Shown here in pieces: positions 15,351 through 22,711 of a stretch of 22,711 bases of DNA (within the stretch, counting starts at the first letter, position 1; every line of letters begins with the position of its first letter). Source of the DNA: Flavobacteriaceae bacterium (lineage in GTDB: Bacteria; Bacteroidota; Bacteroidia; Flavobacteriales; Flavobacteriaceae); NCBI GenBank assembly GCA_023301205.1, contig JALZVC010000047.1:1-22711 (forward strand). Reading direction: 5' to 3'. A model generated the notes under the pieces. The model was given only the letters and a program-made list of their open reading frames with translations, ran no database searches and was not told where the DNA came from. A program made the position numbers and the translations under genes.

Positions 15351-16711
15351 ATACCGATCACTTTTTTAATACGCGTTGAGGCGTCATTGCTATGATTGAG
15401 AATTTTTTGCTGCCACTTTTGTATAGTTGTTTCTTTACTACTTACAGTGGCTTCTAAAACAGATATAATTGCTTCTTTTTCATTCCACCAATGTACTGCA
15501 TTTAGTGATGGCATACTCTTAAAATGCTGATAGTTATAAATCGTTTCGGTGGACCAATTATGATGACTGTCTTGATTATAATTAATAAAAATACAGGGTT
15601 TGTTAAACATGCCAAAATCGAAAGCCATAGTAGATCCTACATTAACGACTACATGACAATAGTAGGCTAAACTCACTAATAAGTTAACATCTTCATAGGT
15701 AGGATATACTGCAGACCAGAGTACGCCATCTACATTCCATAAGGGTGGCATTTCAACAATCAATTCGGGATAAGCGGCTATTACTTCTTGATATCTGCCA
15801 GAAACATCTACGGGACATCTTCTAAAAACGATTTGATATTCGCATTCTTTTCCTGCTTTAGTAAGTTGCTCAGCCAAATCTCTTAAATACATGGGGTCAT
15901 CTGGAGAGGTACGCACATCGTCCCCAGAGAAGCAAATAAGTTTCCTGTTTTCATCCAACTTGTAATTTCTGTAGAAGCTATCGCGTGCTATAATATTTTT
16001 AGAATCCAAGTAAAATTCAAACTGCGGGCTTCCGGTAATATGTATCTGGCTAGCATCAATCTCTGGATAGGCTAACAAAAGTTCTTCTTGCATTAATTGC
16101 GACCAAACCAAATACTGATCTGCCCGTAATGCCAGTCTTGCTTTGGGTATATTATCCCAAGAATAAATTACGGTTATAGTTGTTATCCCTAAATCTTTTG
16201 CCGCAGCAAAAAGGCAAGGAGTGTTAATCGCGCGTTGGTGTGTACAAAACAGCACCTCCGGTTTTTCTTTCTCTAAAGCCGTCTTTACTTTCTTGTAAAA
16301 AGGATTCATTCTAATGATGTCTTGATACCTAGCTTCTAGTGCTAAAATACTTGAATACGATTGCTTTTTTTTTGCAACCATCTCAATTGCCGTATAAAAC
16401 GCCTTCGTCTTCCAGTTTGATTTTTTAGGTTTATAAAATTTTTGAATCGTAGGATTATCAAACAATTCCATATTGCTATCAATACGGCATTTATGGATAA
16501 GTTCGCGATAGTATTTTTCTTTTATACCTTCACTATATTCGGGTATTACTATTTCAGAAGTAATCGCAACATGCTCCTTAATTTCTGATACAGTTTTGCT
16601 GTTAAAATTATGCGCTAGACATAGATCAGTCTTCACATTTTTAAACGTATTTGAATACAAATAGTTTTTAATACCGGTACCATCGGGGACAAAAAGCATT
16701 ACTTTTTTCAT
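15347..16711 (-). CDS. Uncharacterised GT-B glycosyltransferase-like protein, candidate nonulosonate transferase
   Basis: A protein of 454 residues from the ATG at 16711. A TTG 39 bases further upstream is open, but the ATG gives an exact ATGA overlap with neuA and begins right at the first beta strand (KKVMLFVPDG), so it is preferred. It is not GT4. The middle and C-terminal half look like a CDP-glycerol/UDP-GlcNAc-epimerase-like GT-B fold: CTHQRAINTP (156-165), SWDNIPKARLALRADQYLVW (184-203), ITGSPQFEFY (225-234), and VVNVGSTMAFDFGMFNKPC (355-373), where the GST..D..F.KP pattern would bind the nucleotide. Its direct coupling to the CMP-nonulosonate synthetase makes it the best candidate in the window for transfer of the nonulosonic acid; that role is inference. 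No recognised sialyltransferase motif was seen. Confidence 0.68.
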   Translation of the reverse strand: MKKVMLFVPDGTGIKNYLYSNTFKNVKTDLCLAHNFNSKTVSEIKEHVAITSEIVIPEYSEGIKEKYYRELIHKCRIDSNMELFDNPTIQKFYKPKKSNWKTKAFYTAIEMVAKKKQSYSSILALEARYQDIIRMNPFYKKVKTALEKEKPEVLFCTHQRAINTPCLFAAAKDLGITTITVIYSWDNIPKARLALRADQYLVWSQLMQEELLLAYPEIDASQIHITGSPQFEFYLDSKNIIARDSFYRNYKLDENRKLICFSGDDVRTSPDDPMYLRDLAEQLTKAGKECEYQIVFRRCPVDVSGRYQEVIAAYPELIVEMPPLWNVDGVLWSAVYPTYEDVNLLVSLAYYCHVVVNVGSTMAFDFGMFNKPCIFINYNQDSHHNWSTETIYNYQHFKSMPSLNAVHWWNEKEAIISVLEATVSSKETTIQKWQQKILNHSNDASTRIKKVIGI

Positions 16712-17403
16712 TGCCCAACTTGTTTTAAAACTTGCTCTGCTTTTATCCAATCATCATTAGTGTCTATATTAACATGCGTATCTGCATCTGTCTCAAGATA
16801 AGCCGTTGAAACTCCAAAAAAACTGTCCTCGTTCATAATCACCGACACTTTAGTAATATAAATTGCACCATCACGAATGTAACTATCTGGTAATTCCTGT
16901 CTTCTCTTTATAATTTCTTTATCGCCTGTAGCAATTTTCAATAATCCATTGCTATCCTCAAAAACCCAATGCGGATTGTATTGATGTGGCACTTTTTGTA
17001 CCGTGACAAGGCTATCTGCTTCAGAAATTTTAAATTTAGAAATCGCAGCATCAATAAGCCCCTTTGCTCTAAAAGGAGTGGTAACTTGTAGCAAACAAAC
17101 TGCATCAAAATCCTGCCCTTGTTCTTTTAGAAAAGTTATGGCGTGTTGCACAACTTGAAGCGATCCTGCTCCGTCTGTAGCTAGATGTTTTGGTCTTTTA
17201 AAAGGGATCGTGATATGTTTTGCTTCTGCTAAAGTGATAAGTTCATCATCATCACTACTAAAAATAACCTCGTCTAATAGATTAGATGCTGTTGCAGCAT
17301 CTATCGTATAGTACAGCAAAGGTTTACCGCCTAATAACTTTCTGTTTTTATGCGGAATCCCTTTGCTTCCGCCTCGGGCTGGTATGATTCCTAATATTCG
17401 CAT
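16708..17403 (-). CDS. neuA: Acylneuraminate cytidylyltransferase (CMP-nonulosonate synthetase)
   Basis: A 231-residue enzyme of the usual length for single-domain CMP-sialate synthetases. The CTP-binding P-loop-like motif IPARGGSKGIPHKN is at 7-20, FSSDDDELI at 48-56, LLQVTTPFR near 103-111 and a metal-site Asp segment VNIDTNDDW near the C-terminus. It activates a nine-carbon sugar with CTP to CMP-sugar and pyrophosphate in the cytoplasm. The start overlaps the neuC-like stop by one base (TAATG), and the stop overlaps the GT-B gene as ATGA, so the supply of CMP-sugar and its probable user are made together. The particular nonulosonic acid (neuraminic, legionaminic or other) is not readable from this gene alone. 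Confidence 0.9.
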   Translation of the reverse strand: MRILGIIPARGGSKGIPHKNRKLLGGKPLLYYTIDAATASNLLDEVIFSSDDDELITLAEAKHITIPFKRPKHLATDGAGSLQVVQHAITFLKEQGQDFDAVCLLQVTTPFRAKGLIDAAISKFKISEADSLVTVQKVPHQYNPHWVFEDSNGLLKIATGDKEIIKRRQELPDSYIRDGAIYITKVSVIMNEDSFFGVSTAYLETDADTHVNIDTNDDWIKAEQVLKQVGQ

Positions 17404-18563
17404 TAATACGTAATTGTTTTATGAAAGCGTAATTCAATTTTAGCTAATATTTCTGCTATTTCAGCCCCACTATTTCCATCTCCATAAATCGTGCTTTTTA
17501 AGTCTTTTGAGTTACTTACTTGACTTTGTATAGCATCTTTAATAGCAACTTCATCATAAGACACATCAACAACATTCTCTCCTCTTAGTCTTCTATTTTG
17601 TCGCGTTCCAATATTTACAACTGGCACTCCTAAATAGGAACACTCCCGGATACCCACACTACTATTCCCTGTAAGACATTTACTATTCATTAGCAATTTT
17701 AAAAAATCATTAGGCTCCATATTTTTAAAAAACCGAATATTTTTAGGATTGTGTTTTTCACGATAGCTTCGTATTCCATTACTTGTGCCATCTGCTCCGG
17801 CATCTACATTAGGCCAAAACCAAAACGTTGGTATTTGCAAAGCATCAATTACTCGTAACGTTTTTAATACATCTTCTTTTGCCTCACTATACTCTGTGGT
17901 TACTGGATGTTGCATTACAACTATATAGTCTTCTGAAATATTAAAATGTGCACCCACCCCTCCGTACTTTACAAAAGGGTCAAAATCCATAGTAGGATTC
18001 TCTTTTACTTCCGAAGCAATATCAATAGAAGGACATCCCGTATTAAATACATACGCAGGATCTTCCCCTAATTTAATCACTCGTTCTTTTGCGTCTTCAG
18101 AAGTCACAAAATGAATATCTGCTAGTTTTGTATTTGCATGACGTACTTTCTCATCAATATTACCTGTGACTTCACCTCCTTGTAAATGAATTAAAGGGAT
18201 GTTTTGATACGCAGCGGCAATGGAGGTTGCAATGGTTTCAAACCGATCTGCAATGGTAAGTACCGCATCTGGCGCTAGGTTATAAAACACATTTGCTAAC
18301 TCCATAACACCTAGACCCGTAGTTTTTGCCATTGCTGTTTTATTTTCTCCTTCCAGTACCATAAAGACTTTTTCATCTATGGTAAAACCGTCATTCTCTA
18401 TAAATGATACCGCGTTTCCATATCTATCTAATAAAGCAGAACCTGCGACCACCAATTGCAATTCAAGCGATGGATGCTCTTTAATGGCTTGCAATAAAGT
18501 GCGTACTCTACTATACGAAGGTCGGGCAGTAATTACCGCACATATTTTCCTTTTAGTACTCAT
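17403..18563 (-). CDS. neuC: Hydrolysing UDP-N-acetylglucosamine 2-epimerase (NeuC/LegG-like)
   Basis: A 386-residue enzyme of full length. The family pattern is intact: ARPSYSRVR (13-21), ADRFE (105-109), HLQGGEVTGNIDE (126-138), RHANTKLADIHF (141-152), HPVTTEY (219-225), GNSSVGIRE (299-307) and RRLRGENV (324-331). NeuC enzymes convert UDP-GlcNAc to ManNAc plus UDP; LegG does the same with UDP-diNAc-bacillosamine, giving the precursor of legionaminic acid. The two cannot be separated by eye. The gene lies between neuB and neuA with one-base TAATG overlaps on both sides, so the three enzymes form one consecutive pathway. No LegB, LegC or LegH partner is visible in the window. Confidence 0.88.
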   Translation of the reverse strand: MSTKRKICAVITARPSYSRVRTLLQAIKEHPSLELQLVVAGSALLDRYGNAVSFIENDGFTIDEKVFMVLEGENKTAMAKTTGLGVMELANVFYNLAPDAVLTIADRFETIATSIAAAYQNIPLIHLQGGEVTGNIDEKVRHANTKLADIHFVTSEDAKERVIKLGEDPAYVFNTGCPSIDIASEVKENPTMDFDPFVKYGGVGAHFNISEDYIVVMQHPVTTEYSEAKEDVLKTLRVIDALQIPTFWFWPNVDAGADGTSNGIRSYREKHNPKNIRFFKNMEPNDFLKLLMNSKCLTGNSSVGIRECSYLGVPVVNIGTRQNRRLRGENVVDVSYDEVAIKDAIQSQVSNSKDLKSTIYGDGNSGAEIAEILAKIELRFHKTITY

Positions 18564-19558
18564 TAGGTTATATCATCGTTATTTAAAAAATCCCATTGTG
18601 CCATCTTATGCTTTAATTTTTTTCCTACTACTTCTTTAAATGTAGCGGCATCAAGGCCATAGCCTTTTGGTTTTTTAGCTTCTAGATCTTCAAAAGTAAG
18701 AATATGCCCTACTGGAAGGTCTTTATTTACCGCTAATGACTTTTCAAAGATTTGTTTCAATTCTGTAAACTGAGAATTATCTGTTTTATCTATTGGGTTT
18801 GCTAGCGCTATTTCAATCGCTTTAATGCCTTTTATTAATGCGCTTGTTTCTTCCATTGTTAACGACGAAGAAACGTCTGGACCAAATTGCTTTTTATCAA
18901 AAACTACATGAAACTCTACTATTTCGGCACCCATTGCTGTGGCAGCAATACCAGCAGCTATGGTGGCAGAATGATCTGAAAACCCTACTGGCACTTGATA
19001 CCTTTCTTTTAATTCACGGATTACATTTAAACCGTATTGTTCGGATTGTGTGGGATAGCTGGTGGTGCATTGTAAAATGCTAAACGAAGCATTGTTTTCT
19101 TTTAAAAAAGCTACGGTTTTGTCAAGTTCTGCAAACGAACTCATCCCGCTAGAGATGATAATAGGCTTGCCCGTTGCCACTACTTTTTTAAGCAATAACA
19201 AATTAGTGACCTCGCCACTGCCTATTTTGTATACGGCAACATTTGCTTTTTCTAAAATATCTACTGCAGCGTTACTAAAGGGGCTACTTATAAATTGCAA
19301 CCCTACCTCTTTACAATGTGCTCCAATCTCAATCCATTGCGCTTGGGTAAACTCCATACGTTTCCAATAGTCAAAACGTGTTTTATCTTGTTTTGAAAAA
19401 TGAACTCTAAAAGGCTCTTGAGTGCTGCTTTCTGCAGCAGCAATATGGGTCTGAAATTTTATAGCGTCAACACCGGCTTTTGAAACAGCATCGATATATG
19501 CGTGAAGCATTCCTAGACTGCCATCGTGTGCTTGACCTATTTCGGCAATGGTGAGCAT
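18563..19558 (-). CDS. neuB: N-acetylneuraminate/nonulosonate synthase (NeuB family, with SAF domain)
   Basis: A 331-residue PEP-dependent synthase. The TIM-barrel part opens with IAEIGQAHDGSLG (4-16) and DAIKFQTH (31-38), continues with YKIGSGEVTNLLLL (110-123) and ISSGMSS (135-141), and has the metal-binding histidines His196 (GFSDHS) and His217 (EFHVVF). The C-terminal SAF/antifreeze-like domain spans about 265-325. It condenses PEP with a six-carbon N-acetyl sugar to a nonulosonic acid in the cytoplasm. The conserved KRPG of the SAF domain, whose Arg contacts the substrate N-acetyl group in Neisseria NeuB, reads KKPK here (295-298). This is the first gene after a 113-base gap, and it overlaps neuC by one base (TAATG). 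It may define a sub-operon. Confidence 0.88.
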   Translation of the reverse strand: MLTIAEIGQAHDGSLGMLHAYIDAVSKAGVDAIKFQTHIAAAESSTQEPFRVHFSKQDKTRFDYWKRMEFTQAQWIEIGAHCKEVGLQFISSPFSNAAVDILEKANVAVYKIGSGEVTNLLLLKKVVATGKPIIISSGMSSFAELDKTVAFLKENNASFSILQCTTSYPTQSEQYGLNVIRELKERYQVPVGFSDHSATIAAGIAATAMGAEIVEFHVVFDKKQFGPDVSSSLTMEETSALIKGIKAIEIALANPIDKTDNSQFTELKQIFEKSLAVNKDLPVGHILTFEDLEAKKPKGYGLDAATFKEVVGKKLKHKMAQWDFLNNDDIT

Positions 19559-19629
19559 ATATCTTAGATTTTAAAATGATAAAGGTTAAAGATACTATAG
19601 TATTTTTTTGTTAGATACTGTATTGCAAA

Positions 19630-19657
19630 AATTTCATTCTTTTTTCAAGATGAAATT
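19630..19657 (-). terminator. Weak intrinsic terminator or attenuator upstream of neuB
   Basis: On the - strand AATTTCAT and ATGAAATT form an 8-bp AT-rich stem around a 12-base loop, followed by TTTG. It lies 14 bases after the methyltransferase-like gene's stop in the only sizeable gap of the - strand cluster. The stem is AU-rich, so it may only reduce transcription into neuB rather than stop it. Confidence 0.4.
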
Positions 19658-19671
19658 ATCACTAATTAAAA

Positions 19672-20403
19672 TTAATAGGTCATAGGATTTGTTGAAAACC
19701 CACCTTCAGATTTGATAACTGCATAGACTTTCTGGCTATCCTTATTTACAACTATTGGTTTATTTGCACGCGTAAATATCTCCTTCCATTTATTTAAAAT
19801 TTCATTCTCTCCTGCTCTTCTTATATCATCTAGAAATATAATAAAATTATCATCTAAGGCTTCTATAACAAAAGGCAATGCAGGAAATCGTATCTGTGCA
19901 TTTTTACCAGCACTTGGACCATCAACAATTAACATATCAAAGGTTCTTTCTGCCATTGTCTTTTTTATAATTTCTTGATCATACCACGAGCCAGAATACT
20001 GACCCCATTCACCTGTAATCAATGGTGCTACAACCAGTTCTACTATATCTAAACAATCGTGCTTAATTAGTTCTTTTTCTATATATCCTGACCATTCATG
20101 ATTATGATCTACACTAAGAATACGGACAGTAAGCCCATTACTTTTTATAAATTTGGCCATGATTAGCGTTGAAACACCTGATCCAAATTCAATAACAGAT
20201 TTACGTTGATTAACTTGAATGTCATTAATTGCATGTAAAATGGTATTCGGATTAAGTGAAAAAGGAGAAAAAGGCAATACTGTTGAATCCGGGAAAAGAC
20301 GGTGTAATAATAACGACGCTAACGTGTCATACGTATTTCGTTGCACCTTATTGATATATAAATTAAGCCTTCCAAATTCTTTTAGTTTGTTAATGATTTT
20401 CAT
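19672..20403 (-). CDS. Class I SAM-dependent methyltransferase-like protein
   Basis: A 243-residue protein with a Rossmann-type methyltransferase core. The SAM-binding motif I is VIEFGSGVST (70-79), followed by ILSVDHN (95-101) as the acidic end of strand 2. MLIVDGPSAG (157-166) and IIFLDDIRRAGE (188-199) resemble the Methyltransf_24/FkbM-adjacent proteins of polysaccharide loci, with Asp residues that may bind a metal. No clear acceptor domain is seen, so O-methylation of a sugar is inferred from context. Its ATG overlaps the upstream glycosyltransferase stop (ATGA, 20400-20403). It is the last gene before the gap preceding neuB. Confidence 0.68.
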   Translation of the reverse strand: MKIINKLKEFGRLNLYINKVQRNTYDTLASLLLHRLFPDSTVLPFSPFSLNPNTILHAINDIQVNQRKSVIEFGSGVSTLIMAKFIKSNGLTVRILSVDHNHEWSGYIEKELIKHDCLDIVELVVAPLITGEWGQYSGSWYDQEIIKKTMAERTFDMLIVDGPSAGKNAQIRFPALPFVIEALDDNFIIFLDDIRRAGENEILNKWKEIFTRANKPIVVNKDSQKVYAVIKSEGGFSTNPMTY

Positions 20404-21479
20404 AGGTTATAAGTAATTGCATTTAAAAAAATTTGTTCCCATGCCTCATACGTCCAAATCTCATTGATAAATAATGGATTTGGCTTTTTATGCTCTAGAC
20501 GTACCGCTTTATCTATGGTTCTTTTCCATGCTTCAAAATCATTTGGTGCATCCATGAGCAAATGATTAGGTAAATTATTTAATACCTCAGGTATGGCCCC
20601 TGTGGAAGGCGCAAGTACAAAATTTCCACATTTATAAGCCTCAATTAAAGATAAGCCAAAACCTTCTTTAGTGAGTGCCGTAAAAAGATAATAGTCTCCA
20701 ACTTGTAGATATGACCTTAGCTTATTATTAGGTATCTTTCCTAGATAGGTACAGTATGTGTCACTATAAGTTTGTTTATTCCCTATAACCAAAAAGGTGT
20801 AAGGATTATTTTTTTTAACATAGAACTCGGCGAGTCTCCTAAACATTTCCAACCCTTTTATAGGACGATCATTCGCCATCCAAATAAAAACAGTTTCTTC
20901 TTTTTCAATTCCTAAATTAGTTCTTAGCTTTTGTTTTATTTGATCATTAGGCAAATAGAATTTTGATGAATCTACGGCATTACCTACTACAAATGCTTCT
21001 GGCAAAAACCCTCCCGATTTTTTTTTACTTTGCTCAAAACCTAACTGCGTTAAAAACAAAACCCTATCTACACTTTTCTGTAGTTCTTGGGATAGCTTAA
21101 GTTCAAATCCATGAAATGAATAAATCAACTTAATAGGTATATTCAGTCGATTTTTCAATGCAGCAATGGCTTCTAACAGATGGAAATCATCCATAACCAC
21201 GATAGTAATACTCTTGTATGACTTGGACAATGCCTTAATCCTTCTTAAAAAGTCTCTAGCTACCCAATATCTTAGCAAGGTTTTGCGAAAGAAAGGTTTC
21301 CAAGTGATAAAATTTCGTTTCTCACAATAAACATATTTTTCGTCTAAAGTGCTTGGTGACAATATAAAGTCGAAGATGGAATTATTTTTATTAAAATGGT
21401 CTATCCTAGTAGTCCAACTACCTATCTTTTCAGCTGGTAAAGGAGTATTTGAAACGAGTATGGTACACAAATCACTCAA
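20400..21479 (-). CDS. Glycosyltransferase family 4 (GT-B)
   Basis: A 359-residue GT4 starting at TTG, placed exactly next to the TAA of the upstream gene with no spacing. It has a weakly recognisable N-terminal half with YSFHGFEL (120-127) and LFLTQLGFEQSK (141-152), and a typical C-terminal half: VFIWMANDRPIKGLEMF (197-213), the donor-site block TKEGFGLSLIEAYKCGNF (270-287) with Glu272 and Glu280, and PSTGAIPEVL (291-300). It is coupled to the methyltransferase-like gene downstream by ATGA. The N-terminal divergence suggests an unusual acceptor. The donor is unknown. Confidence 0.85.
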   Translation of the reverse strand: MSDLCTILVSNTPLPAEKIGSWTTRIDHFNKNNSIFDFILSPSTLDEKYVYCEKRNFITWKPFFRKTLLRYWVARDFLRRIKALSKSYKSITIVVMDDFHLLEAIAALKNRLNIPIKLIYSFHGFELKLSQELQKSVDRVLFLTQLGFEQSKKKSGGFLPEAFVVGNAVDSSKFYLPNDQIKQKLRTNLGIEKEETVFIWMANDRPIKGLEMFRRLAEFYVKKNNPYTFLVIGNKQTYSDTYCTYLGKIPNNKLRSYLQVGDYYLFTALTKEGFGLSLIEAYKCGNFVLAPSTGAIPEVLNNLPNHLLMDAPNDFEAWKRTIDKAVRLEHKKPNPLFINEIWTYEAWEQIFLNAITYNL

Positions 21480-22490
21480 TTAATATTGTTCTTTGATACC
21501 TTTTCTTTTTAGGTAGGATTTTTTTAATTTATTTAAAAATATTTTCCGCAATACAATTCCTATAAAATATCCATATTTAGGAATTGAAACAGCCTTAGGT
21601 AAAGACGTTAATGTCGCTTTTTTAAATGTTAAACTATTTTTATTTAGTGTCTCCTGCATCCAATCTTCTGCTTTATTCCCTAGATGGTAGGCATAATTAC
21701 CTTTTGTAGATAGCCTTAAAAAACCTCCTTCATCATTAGGGATATCTATATAATTATTCTCACTACCTCCCACAATTTTAGCCTCACATATCGCCAAGGG
21801 AGCATGTCTAAAAACCTCAGCTTTTAAGGTGGCTATAAAATGACCACTTCCAATTACTGCCTCAGATTTCTTATTTGATATCGTTAAATATTTTTCTAAA
21901 TGAGCCGCATTATACATAACACGCCCAATGCTTTCTTGAAACTTGATCATTCCATCTGGTTCTATAACTGACGTTGCTTTAATTCGGCCTTTAAAAAAAC
22001 CATAAAAAAGCGTGCTGTTATTAAATGGACTCCTGTAGGCAGTGCTACTTGGGACAGGTGAGACCAATCCAGCTTCAGGAAAATTTGCATGTATTTGCTC
22101 TACCTTTTGTTGCCATAATGGCAAAAACATCACATCTGAATCTGATATAGTGATTAGTGGTTCTAAATTGCTTTTTATAGCACTATAAAGCGCATTTACT
22201 TTTCCTAAATTAATTTTTGAATGTAGTAATTGATCAATAATCACATGATTATCATAGCATTGATTTAGGTAATCAATTACCTCATCGCAACATCCATTAT
22301 TTATTATCGAGATTCTTGTTTTTTTATGTACTGTAGAAATCAACGATTCTAAGCACATTTTTAATATGACTAATCCATCCTTAAAGTAATCTTCCTTGAG
22401 ATTAGGTATATACACAGGGATTACTACTCTGTGGTAGCTTTCTATGTCAATTTTAATATTGTCTTTCTCTGGATTACTACCTACGCGCAT
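21480..22490 (-). CDS. Glycosyltransferase family 2 (GT-A)
   Basis: A 336-residue GT2-like enzyme. It has VVIPVYIP (22-29), INNGCCDEV (63-71), the nucleotide-contact segment INLGKVNALYSAI (93-105) and the metal-binding DSD in TISDSDVMFLPLW (114-126). The C-terminal 200 residues carry a GSGHFIATLK segment that probably belongs to the acceptor site. It begins with ATG 14 bases inside the end of the upstream SDR gene and ends next to the TTG of the GT4. The unusually long N-terminal lead of about 20 residues before the first strand is open to a later start, but no better one is visible. The sugar is unknown. Confidence 0.82.
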   Translation of the reverse strand: MRVGSNPEKDNIKIDIESYHRVVIPVYIPNLKEDYFKDGLVILKMCLESLISTVHKKTRISIINNGCCDEVIDYLNQCYDNHVIIDQLLHSKINLGKVNALYSAIKSNLEPLITISDSDVMFLPLWQQKVEQIHANFPEAGLVSPVPSSTAYRSPFNNSTLFYGFFKGRIKATSVIEPDGMIKFQESIGRVMYNAAHLEKYLTISNKKSEAVIGSGHFIATLKAEVFRHAPLAICEAKIVGGSENNYIDIPNDEGGFLRLSTKGNYAYHLGNKAEDWMQETLNKNSLTFKKATLTSLPKAVSIPKYGYFIGIVLRKIFLNKLKKSYLKRKGIKEQY

Positions 22491-22711
22491 AATGGTCCAT
22501 TAGTTTCTTTAAACCTTCATCTAAGGATAATAAATCTCGATCTAATAAATTTTTCATTTTAGTCGTATCTGGACACCTTCGTGTCATATCTCCTTCTTTT
22601 AATGCTGGTAAATGAGTAATCACAGACTTAGAATTAGCCGCTTTTATCACTTCTTCTGCTAACTCTAAAATGGTCATTTCTATATCGCTACCTACATTAA
22701 GCACTTCATTT
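22477..22711 (-). CDS. Extended SDR sugar-nucleotide epimerase/dehydratase (C-terminal fragment)
   Basis: The frame is open to the window edge, so only the last 77 or so residues are visible. They read NEVLNVGSDIEMTILELAEE, then GDMTRRCPDTTKMKNLLDR and LSLDEGLKKLMDHY. This is the substrate-binding C-terminal part of NAD-dependent epimerase/dehydratases, with the RRxPDxTKxKxLL signature seen in UDP-glucuronate decarboxylase-like and related SDR enzymes. The catalytic YxxxK and the Rossmann fold lie outside. It would supply a nucleotide sugar for this cluster. It overlaps the GT2 gene by 14 bases. A LegB-type dehydratase looks less likely but cannot be excluded. Confidence 0.75.
   Translation of the reverse strand, partial: NEVLNVGSDIEMTILELAEEVIKAANSKSVITHLPALKEGDMTRRCPDTTKMKNLLDRDLLSLDEGLKKLMDHYARR

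Noticed and set aside
16712..16750. TTG start 39 bases upstream for the GT-B gene
   Set aside because: It would overlap neuA by 43 bases; the ATG at 16711 gives the ATGA junction used throughout and starts at the first beta strand.
21481..21540. Very AT-rich stretch as a sign of horizontal transfer
   Set aside because: Neighbouring lines return to ordinary composition; a window-wide GC and codon-use calculation would be needed.
22477..22711. LegB or PseB assignment for the truncated SDR
   Set aside because: Only the C-terminus is visible, and its RRxPDxTKxKxLL pattern fits UDP-glucuronate decarboxylase-like SDR proteins better.

Overview
The window looks like a chromosomal segment of a marine-type Flavobacteriia (Bacteroidota). 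The evidence is the AT-rich coding style, a PorV/PorQ-type outer-membrane protein of the type IX secretion kind, an Lnb-type (DUF4105) membrane protein typical of Bacteroidota, a TAnnTTTG-type promoter box, and frequent TTG starts without Shine-Dalgarno sequences. No tRNA, rRNA, CRISPR array, insertion sequence or phage gene was seen.

Left arm (1-3170, + strand): the end of a surface-sugar operon. It holds a truncated GNAT/FemAB-like acyltransferase, a DegT/DnrJ/EryC1 sugar aminotransferase closest by eye to FdtB/QdtB (3-amino-3,6-dideoxyhexose formation), and a Wzx-type flippase. The genes are coupled by ATGA and TAA|TTG junctions. The operon runs into an intergenic patch with three copies of a roughly 25-bp dispersed repeat, one of them inverted.

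Middle (3384-8183): four genes that do not look like glycan genes. They are phosphatidylserine synthase (-), a PorV/PorQ-family barrel (+), a zinc alcohol dehydrogenase/aldehyde reductase (-), and an Lnb-like lipoprotein N-acyltransferase candidate (+). A strong bidirectional terminator lies at 5609-5640. A promoter with an overlapping perfect 7-2-7 palindrome precedes the dehydrogenase.

Right arm (8211-22711, - strand, transcribed right to left): a long, tightly packed polysaccharide operon entering from the right edge. In transcription order it holds the end of an SDR sugar-nucleotide epimerase/dehydratase, a GT2, a GT4, a SAM-methyltransferase-like protein, a 113-bp gap with a weak hairpin, NeuB, NeuC, NeuA, an unusual GT-B protein, three GT4 enzymes, an O-antigen polymerase/ligase, another GT4, and the WcaJ-like initiating polyprenyl glycosylphosphotransferase.

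Together the arms supply most parts of a Wzx/Wzy-dependent surface polysaccharide containing a nonulosonic (sialic-acid-like) sugar and probably an N-acylated aminodeoxyhexose: priming (WcaJ-like), nonulosonate synthesis and CMP activation (NeuC, NeuB, NeuA), chain assembly (about seven glycosyltransferases), export (Wzx) and polymerisation or ligation (Wzy/WaaL-like). The points most worth a second look are the uncharacterised GT-B gene fused tightly to neuA, an Arg-to-Lys change at the expected substrate-binding position in NeuB, and an O-antigen ligase frame that continues back to the upstream stop codon.
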